DNA of 16,111 nucleotides. Source: SIG459 sp045532145 (GTDB taxonomy: Bacteria > Bacillota > Clostridia > Oscillospirales > Oscillospiraceae). The stretch's first letter is position 1; each line of letters begins with the position of its first letter. The stretch spans positions 1 through 16,111 of the forward strand of contig JAZSFJ010000047.1 in NCBI GenBank assembly GCA_045532145.1. Direction: 5' to 3'. Below, in pieces: positions 7,182 to 13,904 of this stretch. A program made the position numbers and the translations under genes. The notes beneath the pieces were generated by a model, which was not told where the DNA came from, made no database searches, and worked only from the letters and a program-made list of their open reading frames with translations.

Positions 7182-7657
7182 ATCTCATCCTCCAATTCAC
7201 AGATGCGGCAGGAAAAAGCGCCGTTTCCAACAGTCTCCACTACGGCGTAGCTGGGATGATAATGGTCGCCTATGGAGCCGGGATTCAGAATCTCGATTCC
7301 GGCTATCTGATTCCATCTTGCCCGGTGGGTGTGGCCGTAGAGGCCCAGCGCAGAGCCGGAGAAGCATACGCTGTTGCAGAAGGAGTCAAGATTCATTTTA
7401 ACATTATGGTTATGGCCGTGGGCAAAGAAAATGCGGACGCCATCTATTTCCTCTATGCCGCTGTCCGCCTCAAAGGAACCAAAGTCACAGTTGCCACGGA
7501 CTCTCCAAAGGGGGATGTCAGGATAATTAAGTTCGAGGCAGCGGGTGTCACGGACGCAGTCGCCCAGATGGATGATAAGACCGGGGGAGACCTTCTCCAC
7601 AGCCCGGAGCATATTATCCTCCCTTCCGTGGGAGTCGCTCATAACAAGTATCTTCAT
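7178..7657 (-). CDS. YfcE/MJ0936-type metallophosphoesterase
   Basis: A small (159-residue) calcineurin-like phosphodiesterase of the YfcE/MJ0936 group. The dimetal motifs occur in order: SDSHG (D8, H10), LGDCVRD (D33), RGNCDF (N56), AHGHNH (H80) and YGHTH (H109, H111). Relatives hydrolyse simple phosphodiesters in vitro with divalent metal; the physiological substrate is usually unknown, and nothing here settles it. The frame is open to 7828, but the part beyond 7657 overlaps the opposite small gene and is not protein-like. The ATG at 7657 has AAGGTG 5 bases upstream and begins MKILVMSDSHG, as the family does. It is the first gene of the leftward block and overlaps nth by four bases. Confidence 0.93.
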   Translation of the reverse strand: MKILVMSDSHGREDNMLRAVEKVSPGLIIHLGDCVRDTRCLELNYPDIPLWRVRGNCDFGSFEADSGIEEIDGVRIFFAHGHNHNVKMNLDSFCNSVCFSGSALGLYGHTHRARWNQIAGIEILNPGSIGDHYHPSYAVVETVGNGAFSCRICELEDEI

Positions 7658-7684
7658 ATGGGCACCTTCTTTCGTGAACGGGAA

Positions 7685-7690
7685 TATAAT
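7685..7690 (+). promoter_or_regulatory. Possible -10 element for the small-gene island
   Basis: A perfect TATAAT lies in the 70-base gap between the divergent phosphoesterase gene and the small-gene island. No good -35 is seen 16-18 bases upstream. The complementary strand of the same AT patch reads TATATT/ATTATA and could serve the leftward phosphoesterase gene, so which way this site points is uncertain. Confidence 0.35.
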
Positions 7691-7726
7691 GTATCGACAG
7701 GCAAATAAGGAAAGGGGCAGGGAAAA

Positions 7727-7966
7727 ATAGCTGATCTTGAATCCATACAGAGGGAGATAAAGTCCTCCCCCGCCGGGGAAGTGCTGAAAGCTGCGGCAGC
7801 TTCCCCCGAAGGGCAAAAGGTGCTGCAAAATCTGGATGCCGGGGAAGTTGAAAGGGCAGCGGGTGCGGGGGACATGGAGGCCCTGAGAAAGATACTCTCC
7901 GGCGTGCTATCCACTCCCGAGGGGCAGGCTTTGGCTCAAAAAATCAGAAAAAGTCTGGGTAAGTAA
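7727..7966 (+). CDS. Small protein of unknown function, first of three; start codon unusual
   Basis: I do not recognise this family. The frame is open from 7709 to the TAA at 7964-7966 and reads like real protein throughout. Near the expected start it runs IADLESIQREIK, with Ile (ATA, 7727) where a Met would be expected and AAAGGGG 9 bases upstream. The first standard start in frame is GTG at 7781, which has no well-placed ribosome site and would drop 18 residues. From ATA the product is 79 residues, helical and charged, with two similar motifs SPEGQKVLQ (26-34) and TPEGQALAQ (63-71). No membrane segment or signal is seen. The next gene begins 2 bases after the stop, so the three small genes form one unit. 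ATA may be a rare non-AUG start, a damaged ATG, or a sequence error. A gene on this frame is likely; its exact start is not. Confidence 0.6.
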   Translation: MADLESIQREIKSSPAGEVLKAAAASPEGQKVLQNLDAGEVERAAGAGDMEALRKILSGVLSTPEGQALAQKIRKSLGK

Positions 7967-7968
7967 AC

Positions 7969-8325
7969 ATGGAAAGGGGGCCATTGGCCTTGAACGAGCT
8001 TGAGGATATGCTGGGGAAAATACTCTCATCTCCCGAGGAGATGGAGAAAATAGGGAAAATGGCCTCGGAAATATTCGGTGGCGGAGGGGAAACGCCCAGC
8101 GCGGCAGAAACGGCCGACAAAGGCAAAATGCCGGATATAGGCAAAATGCTGGGATCTCTCATGGGAAAAGGAGGGAGCGGGGGCGACAAGGCCGCATTGG
8201 TGGCGGCTCTCGGCCCCTATCTTAAGCCGGAGCGGCGGCGGAAGCTGGAAAAAGCTCTGAAAATAAGCCGCCTTGCGGGTGTGGCGGAGATGGCCATGCA
8301 GGGATTGGGTGATCTGGATGTATAG
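7969..8325 (+). CDS. Small protein of unknown function, second of three
   Basis: Not a family I can name. The 118-residue product has an N-terminal helix around LEDMLGKILSSPEEMEKIGK (11-30), a Gly/Ser/Lys-rich middle (about 37-73), and a basic helical C-terminal part beginning DKAALVAALGPYLKPERR (73-90). The motif ILSSPEEMEKI resembles ILSGVLSTPEGQ in the preceding gene, suggesting a shared ancestry or partner. The ATG at 7969 lies 2 bases past the preceding stop and has no good ribosome site. A strong GAAAGGGGG lies inside the frame, 9 bases before a TTG at 7990 that would give MNELEDML, so the true start may be 7990. No signal peptide or membrane helix is seen. The stop overlaps the start of the third gene by eight bases. 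Confidence 0.75.
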   Translation: MERGPLALNELEDMLGKILSSPEEMEKIGKMASEIFGGGGETPSAAETADKGKMPDIGKMLGSLMGKGGSGGDKAALVAALGPYLKPERRRKLEKALKISRLAGVAEMAMQGLGDLDV

Positions 8326-8644
8326 ACAACCAAATGGCGGCCCTCGCCGGAGAGGCCCAAATGAGCCGGTGAAAAAGCCGGGGCAGTTTCAGGGCAAGAG
8401 ACTGGCCCCTCTGCCGGAGGCGGTGAAAAAAGACTCCGCCCCACAGATAAAAAAGCACTGTGAAGGCTCACCGCCCAGTCCGCCTTTGGGACTGAGCGGT
8501 GAGTTGGGTAAGCTTTTCGGAAAGCTGGGCTCCCTCAGTCTGGAGACAGAGGACCTGCTGCTCATAGCTGTGCTTTATTTAATGTATAGAGAAAGCGGCG
8601 ACAAGGAGCTGCTTATAATGATAGGCGCTCTGCTGTTTTTGTAG
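8318..8644 (+). CDS. Small protein with hydrophobic C-terminus, third of three
   Basis: Function unknown. The 108-residue product has a basic, Pro-rich, probably unstructured N-terminal half (1-58, with PRRRGPNEPVKK and SPPSPPLG). The C-terminal tail has two short hydrophobic stretches, LLLIAVLYLMY (80-90) and ELLIMIGALLFL (97-108), separated by the charged turn RESGDK. That tail could form a hairpin in or on a membrane, or a helix-packing surface; neither stretch is a full-length membrane span. The frame is open upstream to 8273, but the ATG at 8318 overlaps the preceding stop by eight bases with GGGTGAT nearby, typical of coupling. The stop codon directly abuts the stop of the opposing epimerase gene, with no base between. 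Confidence 0.7.
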   Translation: MYRQPNGGPRRRGPNEPVKKPGQFQGKRLAPLPEAVKKDSAPQIKKHCEGSPPSPPLGLSGELGKLFGKLGSLSLETEDLLLIAVLYLMYRESGDKELLIMIGALLFL

Positions 8645-9787
8645 TTATATGCCGAATTCCACGGGGGGAGTTTCTCTCAGACCGAAGCCGTAAAGCAGGG
8701 CTTCGGCTATACGGGGACAGGCATTGCCGTCTCCGTAGGGGTTGGCGGCATGGGCCATGGCGGCATACTTGTTCTCGTCGATGAGAAGCTCGCTTGCAAG
8801 ACGGAAAATGTTGTCACGGTCAATGCCGGCGAGGGCTACAGTGCCGGCCTCGATGGCCTCGGGACGCTCGGTCTCAAGGCGCAGGACCAAAACGGGCTTG
8901 CCCAGAGCGGGAGCCTCCTCCTGCAGTCCGCCGGAGTCGGTCATGACCATATAGCTGCGGTCCATGAGCTTGTGCATGTCCATGGCGTCCAGAGGGTCGA
9001 TGAGCATGATGTTCTCAATGCCTCCTAGCTTTCTGGCGGCGCACTCCCGGACGGTGGGGCTCAGATGGACGGGGTAAACTGTGAGAGTGTCGGGGAAGGC
9101 TCTGGCAATGTCGGCCACGGCGGAGAAAATATCCTCCATGGGCTTGCCGTAGTTTTCCCTGCGGTGGCAGGTTAGGGTGATGACGCGGCGGGAGAAGTCT
9201 ATGGTGTTAAGCCGCTCCTCGCTGAAGGGCTGGTCGTTGACGGTGTACTTCATGGCGTCGATAACCGTATTGCCGGTGACGAAAATCTCTCCGGCGGTGG
9301 ACTCACGAAGGAGGTTTGCCTTGTTCTGGGCGGTGGGGGAGAAGTGGTACTCGGCAATGCGTCCCACAAGGCAGCGGTTCATCTCCTCGGGATAGGGACT
9401 GTAGCGGGTGAAGGTGCGCAGTCCGGCTTCCACATGGCCCACAGGTATCTGCTCATAGAAAGCGGCAAGGGCACTGACGAAGGTTGTGGTGGTGTCGCCG
9501 TGGACAAGAACTATGTCGGGCTTGGCTTCTCTGAGAACTCCGCCCAGAAGGCCAAGAACCTTGGCGGTGATGGAGGCCAGAGTCTGGCCCTTTTCCATAA
9601 TGTCCAGATCATAGTCGGCCTTTACGCCGAAGGTGTCCATAACGCTGTCCAGCATCTCACGGTGCTGGGCGGTGACGCACACAAGACTTTCGAATTCGGG
9701 GCGGCTTTGAAGCTCCAGCACCAGAGGGCACATTTTTATGGCCTCGGGGCGGGTACCGAAAACGGACATGACTCGAATCTTTTTCAT
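8645..9787 (-). CDS. mnaA: UDP-N-acetylglucosamine 2-epimerase (non-hydrolysing)
   Basis: Interconverts UDP-GlcNAc and UDP-ManNAc in the cytoplasm, supplying ManNAc for teichoic-acid linkage units or other surface polymers. The 380-residue product is full length. Family motifs: FGTRPEAIKM (10-19), HGDTTTT (96-102, D98), HVEAGLRT (118-125, E120), PEEMNR (133-138, E134), CHRRENYG (207-214, H208), TDSGGLQEEAPALGKPVL (283-300) and the NPYGDG near the C-terminus. D98, E120, E134 and H208 match the catalytic positions known from the E. coli enzyme (WecB). The start ATG overlaps the stop of the upstream transferase gene by four bases (ATGA), with AAGGAG 5 bases before it, so the pair is coupled and probably acts in one pathway. 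No terminator is visible after its stop, which abuts the opposing small gene. WecB is the equivalent name in Gram-negatives. Confidence 0.96.
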   Translation of the reverse strand: MKKIRVMSVFGTRPEAIKMCPLVLELQSRPEFESLVCVTAQHREMLDSVMDTFGVKADYDLDIMEKGQTLASITAKVLGLLGGVLREAKPDIVLVHGDTTTTFVSALAAFYEQIPVGHVEAGLRTFTRYSPYPEEMNRCLVGRIAEYHFSPTAQNKANLLRESTAGEIFVTGNTVIDAMKYTVNDQPFSEERLNTIDFSRRVITLTCHRRENYGKPMEDIFSAVADIARAFPDTLTVYPVHLSPTVRECAARKLGGIENIMLIDPLDAMDMHKLMDRSYMVMTDSGGLQEEAPALGKPVLVLRLETERPEAIEAGTVALAGIDRDNIFRLASELLIDENKYAAMAHAANPYGDGNACPRIAEALLYGFGLRETPPVEFGI

Positions 9788-10881
9788 TCTTTCTCCTTAC
9801 CCTCTGTCTTGGACTCCTCGGCTTGAGGAGCGTTGGCGGGATGAGCTATCATGCTTCTTATGAAAAATCCCATTACGATGGCCAGCAGCAGCTCGGCTAC
9901 CAGCAGGGTAATGCGCATGGGGCCGTGGGTGTTGATAACAACGGCGGTGAGACCCAGAACGGCACTGAGGCAGTAGAGCACGGCCACAGCCTGCTTCTGG
10001 CTGAGGCCCATGTCGATGAGACGGTGGTGAAGATGACCACGGTCGGGCTTCATGGGATTCTGACCCTTGAGAAGACGGCGGATGATGGCGAAAAGGGTGT
10101 CGAAAAGGGGCAGAGCCAGAGCCAGCAGAGGCACAACAAAGGTGATGATGGCGTAGAACTTGAACATGGCGGTGACGGATATGGTTGCAAGGGCAAAGCC
10201 CAGAAGCAGTGCGCCGGTGTCACCCATGAATATCTTGGCGGGGTTGGCGTTATAGGGAATGAAGCCGAGACAGGCGCCCACCAGAGCTGCCAGCACTATG
10301 GCGATGCCGCCCTCGGAGAGAATGAGGGCCACCACCAGCATGGTCAGAGAGCTTATGGAGCTGACGCCGCAGGCCAGACCGTCCAGACCGTCGATGAGAT
10401 TAACGGCGTTGGTGATGCCGATTATCCAGAGGATAGTCACAGGGACGCTGAGATAGCCCAGCAGCAGAGCGCCGTTTTCGGCAAAGATGTTGGGGTTGAA
10501 AAGAACCTCTATCTTCACGCCGAAGGCTACCACCACCACGGCGGCCACAAGCTCAAGGAGGAGCTTTACCCACCATCTCATAGGCTTTTTGTCGTCTATA
10601 GCTCCGGTGATAACAATGATCAGGCAGCCGAGGAGGATGCCGGTAAGCTTCCGGTCCAGCTCTGCAAAGAGCAGCACGGAGATAATAAAGCCGATGAAGA
10701 TGGCAAGGCCGCCCATGCGGGGGATGGGATGTTTGTGAATGCGGCGGGCGTCCTTGGGAACGTCTATAGCGCCCAGCTTCACGGCCAGGGACTTTACAGG
10801 GGGAGTGGTGGCAAAGGCCAGCACAAAGGCCACGGCCACTGCCAGAACTATTTTCAGCCAAAGCTGCATTTCAGGAAACAT
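9784..10881 (-). CDS. tagO: Undecaprenyl-phosphate GlcNAc-1-phosphate transferase (TagO/WecA type)
   Basis: Integral membrane enzyme of the MraY/WecA superfamily that moves GlcNAc-1-phosphate (or a related sugar phosphate) from its UDP donor to undecaprenyl phosphate, the first lipid-linked step of a cell-wall polymer. The 365-residue protein has about ten hydrophobic segments. Family motifs: GAIDDK (93-98, Asp pair), NAVNLIDGLDGLA (158-170), FIPYNANPAKIFMGDTGALL (207-226), and the cytoplasmic His motif PDRGHLHHRL (279-288) that marks WecA/TagO rather than MraY. The C-terminal tail is charged (about 345-365). The ATG at 10881 has AGGTAGGAA about 8 bases upstream and follows the trpS stop by 22 bases, so it is likely read from the trpS promoter. 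Pairing with the epimerase points to a teichoic-acid-like or secondary wall polymer. Exact sugar specificity is inferred. Confidence 0.94.
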   Translation of the reverse strand: MFPEMQLWLKIVLAVAVAFVLAFATTPPVKSLAVKLGAIDVPKDARRIHKHPIPRMGGLAIFIGFIISVLLFAELDRKLTGILLGCLIIVITGAIDDKKPMRWWVKLLLELVAAVVVVAFGVKIEVLFNPNIFAENGALLLGYLSVPVTILWIIGITNAVNLIDGLDGLACGVSSISSLTMLVVALILSEGGIAIVLAALVGACLGFIPYNANPAKIFMGDTGALLLGFALATISVTAMFKFYAIITFVVPLLALALPLFDTLFAIIRRLLKGQNPMKPDRGHLHHRLIDMGLSQKQAVAVLYCLSAVLGLTAVVINTHGPMRITLLVAELLLAIVMGFFIRSMIAHPANAPQAEESKTEGKEKE

Positions 10882-10903
10882 AAAGATATTCCTACCTAAC
10901 TAT

Positions 10904-11914
10904 TTATCTTTCTACGAAGCCGACCTTCTTATAGACCTTGCGGAGGGTCTTGCGGGCCAGATAGCTTGCCTTCTCGGCGCCCTCTTTATAGACGCTCTCA
11001 AGATAGGCCTTGTCAGCCAGAATGCGGGCGGTCTCCTCCTGAATGGGGCGGAGGGTCTCCACAACGGCCTCGCCAACGGCGGGCTTGAAGGCGCCGTAGC
11101 CCTTTCCGGCAAACTCGTTTTCTATCTCCTCATAGCTCTTGCCGGTGATGGCGGAGTAAATGCCCATGAGGTTTGCAACGCCCGGCTTTTCGGAGGGAGC
11201 GTAGCGTACGCAGTTTTCGGTGTCGGAGTCGGTGACAGCCTTCTTGAACTTGCGCATGATGTCATCGGGCTTTCCAAGGAGGAATACGCAGCCGTTGGGG
11301 TCGGACTTGCTCATCTTGCTTCCGGGATTGCCAAGGCTCATGATGCGGGCGCCAACCTTCTGGATATAGGGCTCGGGAACTTTGAACACGTTGCCGTAAA
11401 TGTTGTTGAAGCGGATGGCGATGTCGCGGGTCAGCTCGCAGTGCTGCTTCTGGTCTTCGCCTACGGGAACATAGTCTGCCTGATAAAGGAGAATGTCGGC
11501 AGCCATGAGGCTGGGATAGGTGAAAAGACCGGCGTTGATGTTCTCGGAGTGTTTTGCAGACTTGTCCTTGAACTGGGTCATACGGCTGAGCTCGCCGAAC
11601 ATGGTGTAGCACTGGAGTATCCAGCCAAGCTCTGCGTGCTCGTGAACGTGGCTCTGGATGAAGAGGGTGTTTTTCTGGGGGTCAAGGCCGCAGGCAATGT
11701 ACTGTGCCAGCTGCTGCAGAGTGCGGCGGCGAAGGTCCGCGGGGGTCTGGCGGACGGTGATGGTGTGCATATCGGCCATGAAGTAGTAGTTGTCAAACTC
11801 TTCGGTGCGCTCTACCCAGTTTTTGATGGCGCCAAGGTAGTTGCCCAGGTGCAGGTCGCCGGAGGGCTGAATGCCGGAGAGCATTATTTTCTTTGCAGGT
11901 GCAGTGTTTTCCAT
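10904..11914 (-). CDS. trpS: Tryptophanyl-tRNA synthetase
   Basis: Class I aminoacyl-tRNA synthetase that charges tRNA-Trp. At 336 residues it is normal length for the bacterial enzyme. Signature motifs: PSGDLHLGNYLGA (17-29), carrying the HIGH-type HLGN (22-25), and GSKMSKSDPNG (198-208) with KMSKS at 200-204. The Trp-pocket region around GLFTYPSLMAADILLYQAD (129-147) is typical. The ATG at 11914 has AGAGGATAGG a few bases upstream. A strong promoter at 11990-12018 gives a leader of only about 70 bases, with a 6-bp hairpin (arms at 11957-11962 and 11971-11976). That is too short for a T-box, so tryptophan control through such a leader is unlikely here. The gene probably leads a trpS-tagO-mnaA unit. 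Confidence 0.97.
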   Translation of the reverse strand: MENTAPAKKIMLSGIQPSGDLHLGNYLGAIKNWVERTEEFDNYYFMADMHTITVRQTPADLRRRTLQQLAQYIACGLDPQKNTLFIQSHVHEHAELGWILQCYTMFGELSRMTQFKDKSAKHSENINAGLFTYPSLMAADILLYQADYVPVGEDQKQHCELTRDIAIRFNNIYGNVFKVPEPYIQKVGARIMSLGNPGSKMSKSDPNGCVFLLGKPDDIMRKFKKAVTDSDTENCVRYAPSEKPGVANLMGIYSAITGKSYEEIENEFAGKGYGAFKPAVGEAVVETLRPIQEETARILADKAYLESVYKEGAEKASYLARKTLRKVYKKVGFVER

Positions 11915-11989
11915 TTATCCTATCCTCTTTCTGTGAGAATTTATTTATAGTTTTATGGCGGACATACCTATCCACCTTATCAAATCGAT

Positions 11990-12018
11990 ATAATAACATA
12001 CTTTATCTCATTTTACAA
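11990..12018 (-). promoter_or_regulatory. Promoter of trpS
   Basis: Read leftward: -35 TTGTAA (12013-12018), a 17-base spacer, and -10 TATTAT (11990-11995) preceded by TGT, which makes an extended -10. The start of transcription is expected near 11983. Confidence 0.8.
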
Positions 12019-12025
12019 TTCATAA

Positions 12026-12054
12026 TTGACTTTTAGAGACAATTAAAATATTAT
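12026..12054 (+). promoter_or_regulatory. Promoter of gltX
   Basis: -35 TTGACT (12026-12031), a 17-base spacer, and -10 TATTAT (12049-12054). Transcription should start near 12061, giving a leader of about 150 bases that contains the repeat at 12069-12150. Only 7 bases separate this -35 from the -35 of the divergent trpS promoter. Confidence 0.85.
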
Positions 12055-12068
12055 ATTCGGGTGAAAAC

Positions 12069-12151
12069 TACCTTTTTAAGGCTCCCTTGTGTAAAGGGAG
12101 CTGTCGCGAAGCGACTGAGGGATTGTTAATTCAACTCTATCGCGAAGCGAC
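12069..12151 (+). repeat. Palindromic repeat, family 1, single unit in the gltX leader
   Basis: Starts TACCTTTTTAAGGCTCCC, close to the unit at 3231. An 8-bp stem (GCTCCCTT 12081-12088, AAGGGAGC 12094-12101) is followed by CTGTCGCGAAGCGACTGAGGG, whose second hairpin is GTCGC-GAA-GCGAC (12103-12115). A second TCGC-GAA-GCGA hairpin follows at 12140-12150. Because it lies between promoter and start codon, it will be part of the gltX mRNA leader. It has no T run, so it is not a simple terminator. Confidence 0.75.
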
Positions 12152-12210
12152 ACCACTTTTCTCTGTAATGGATAAGCCCAGGCTAAAAGCACTTCAGGAG
12201 GAAATAATAA

Positions 12211-13704
12211 ATGGCTGATATGAATTGGATAAACGAAATGGAATCCCGCATCCCCGTGGGAGGCGTACGCACCCGTTTTGCCCCCTCTCCCACCGGTTAT
12301 ATGCACGTTGGCAATCTCCGCACTGCTCTTTACACTTACCTCATTGCCCGCCACTATGACGGCACTTTCATTCTCCGCATAGAGGACACCGACCAGGGCC
12401 GACTGGTTGAAGGCGCTGTGGACGTTATCTACAAGACCATGCGCGAGTGCGGTCTGAAGCATGACGAAGGCCCCGATGAGGGCGGCCCTGTGGCTCCCTA
12501 TGTCCAGACCGAGCGCAAGGGCTTCTATATCAAGTATGCCCAGTGGCTCGTTGAGCGTGGACACGCCTACTACTGCTTCTGCGAGAAGGCAGAAAGCGAG
12601 GAAGAGGAAGGCTCCTTTGAGCGTGCCGCTGACCCCTGCCGCAACCTGAGCGCCGAGGAAGTTGAGGCAAAACTGGCCGCAGGTATGCCCTATGTTATTC
12701 GCCAGCGCATCCCCGAGGAGGGAACTGTAACCTTCCACGACGAGATTTTCGGCGACATCACCGTCGAGACCAAGACTCTGGATGATCAGGTGCTTATTAA
12801 GCGCGACGGTCTGCCCACCTATAACTTCGCAAACGTCATCGATGACCACATGATGGGCATTACCCATGTTGTCCGCGGCAGCGAGTATCTCTCCTCCGCA
12901 CCCAAGTACAATCTGCTCTATGAAGGCTTCGGCTGGAATATCCCCAAGTATGTCCACTGCTCTCCCGTTATGCGCGACGCCCACAACAAGATGAGCAAGC
13001 GCAAGGGCGACCCCTCCTATGAGGACCTTATCGCTCAGGGCTACCTCACCGAGGCTGTTGTTAACTATGTCACCCTTCTGGGCTGGTCTCCCCGCGGCGA
13101 GTACGCCGAGCAGGAGATTTTCACCATGGACGAGCTCATAAAGGTCTTTGACCTCCAGGGTATAAGCAAGTCTCCCGCCATATTCGACATTGAAAAGCTC
13201 CGCTATTTCAACAGCGCCTATATCCGCGCCATGGAGAGCACCGCCTTTGCAAAGGTTGCTGAGCCCTTTATCCGTCAGGCTGTGAAGAACGAGGCTTATG
13301 ATGCCGCCGCCATTGCCGGCATCCTCCAGCAGCGCTGCGAGGTCCTCACCGACATCCCCGAGAAGGTGGACTTCTTTGATGCACTTCCCGAGTATGCCCC
13401 TGAGCTCTATGTCCACAAAAAGAGCAAGACCGATATTCCCGGCTCTCTTGAGATGCTCAAAAAGATGAGCGCCGTATTCGAGGCTGTTGAGGCCTGGAAC
13501 GATGAGACCATCCTCACCGCCATGACTGACATGGCAGCAGCCGAAGGTGTGAAAAACGCCAAGGTTATGTGGCCCGTCCGCATCGCCATTGCTGGCAAAG
13601 CAGTAACCCCCGGCGGCGCAGTGGAAATAGCCCGCATCCTTGGTAAGGAAGAAACCCTCCGCCGCATGGCAAAGGGTATCGAGATGCTGGAACAGGCAGT
13701 ATAA
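12211..13704 (+). CDS. gltX: Glutamyl-tRNA synthetase
   Basis: Class I synthetase charging tRNA-Glu (and, in bacteria lacking a glutaminyl enzyme, often tRNA-Gln as well; that cannot be decided here). The 497-residue product is full length. Motifs: RFAPSPTGYMHVGNLRTALY (22-41) with the HIGH-type HVGN at 32-35, IRQRIPEEG (163-171), LPTYNFANVIDDHMMGITHV (201-220), RGSEYLSS (222-229), KMSKRKGD (260-267) and LLGWSP (about 290). A C-terminal anticodon-binding helical domain follows. Cysteines C122 and C124 (CFC), with C143 further on, lie where some GluRS enzymes have a zinc site; binding is not shown. The ATG at 12211 has AGGAGG 9 bases upstream. It is read from its own promoter at 12026-12054 and closed by the terminator at 13715-13759. 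Confidence 0.97.
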   Translation: MADMNWINEMESRIPVGGVRTRFAPSPTGYMHVGNLRTALYTYLIARHYDGTFILRIEDTDQGRLVEGAVDVIYKTMRECGLKHDEGPDEGGPVAPYVQTERKGFYIKYAQWLVERGHAYYCFCEKAESEEEEGSFERAADPCRNLSAEEVEAKLAAGMPYVIRQRIPEEGTVTFHDEIFGDITVETKTLDDQVLIKRDGLPTYNFANVIDDHMMGITHVVRGSEYLSSAPKYNLLYEGFGWNIPKYVHCSPVMRDAHNKMSKRKGDPSYEDLIAQGYLTEAVVNYVTLLGWSPRGEYAEQEIFTMDELIKVFDLQGISKSPAIFDIEKLRYFNSAYIRAMESTAFAKVAEPFIRQAVKNEAYDAAAIAGILQQRCEVLTDIPEKVDFFDALPEYAPELYVHKKSKTDIPGSLEMLKKMSAVFEAVEAWNDETILTAMTDMAAAEGVKNAKVMWPVRIAIAGKAVTPGGAVEIARILGKEETLRRMAKGIEMLEQAV

Positions 13705-13714
13705 AATTAAGCAG

Positions 13715-13759
13715 AAAAGAGTGTTTCTCCCGGAAAGCAGGGAAAAACACTCTTTTTTT
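13715..13759 (+). terminator. Rho-independent terminator of gltX
   Basis: A 12-bp outer stem (AAAAGAGTGTTT at 13715-13726 with its exact complement at 13745-13756) encloses an inner TCCC/GGGA pairing and ends in a run of seven T (13753-13759). It begins 10 bases after the gltX stop. Confidence 0.92.
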
Positions 13760-13832
13760 ACATTGTAGTGCGCGAACACACAGTAAAGGCCAAGTGAAAC
13801 ATAAGGAGTTAATTTTTGTTTATTATTCCCTC

Positions 13833-13861
13833 TTTCGAGAAATATGATATGGGTGTAAAAT
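13833..13861 (+). promoter_or_regulatory. Possible promoter of the transglutaminase-like surface protein gene
   Basis: TTTCGA (13833-13838), a 17-base spacer and TAAAAT (13856-13861) lie 43 bases upstream of the ATG. The hexamers are only moderate matches, but the spacing is ideal, and the gltX terminator upstream makes an independent promoter in this AT-rich gap necessary. Confidence 0.45.
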
Positions 13862-13904
13862 ATTAGTGGTTTTCCTATTTTTACGTTAAAGGAGCCTTTT
13901 GCTT

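Noticed and set aside
7658..7828. N-terminal extension of the metallophosphoesterase
   Set aside because: It runs antisense through the first small gene, and the family N-terminus MKILVMSDSHG starts at 7657 with a ribosome site.
11915..11983. T-box riboswitch upstream of trpS
   Set aside because: The leader from the mapped-looking promoter is about 70 bases, too short for a T-box. I see no antiterminator bulge or terminator hairpin with a T run.
12076..13779. A 567-codon open frame opposite gltX
   Set aside because: gltX carries every synthetase motif, a ribosome site, promoter and terminator. The opposite frame is open because of codon bias in gltX and shows no coherent domain.
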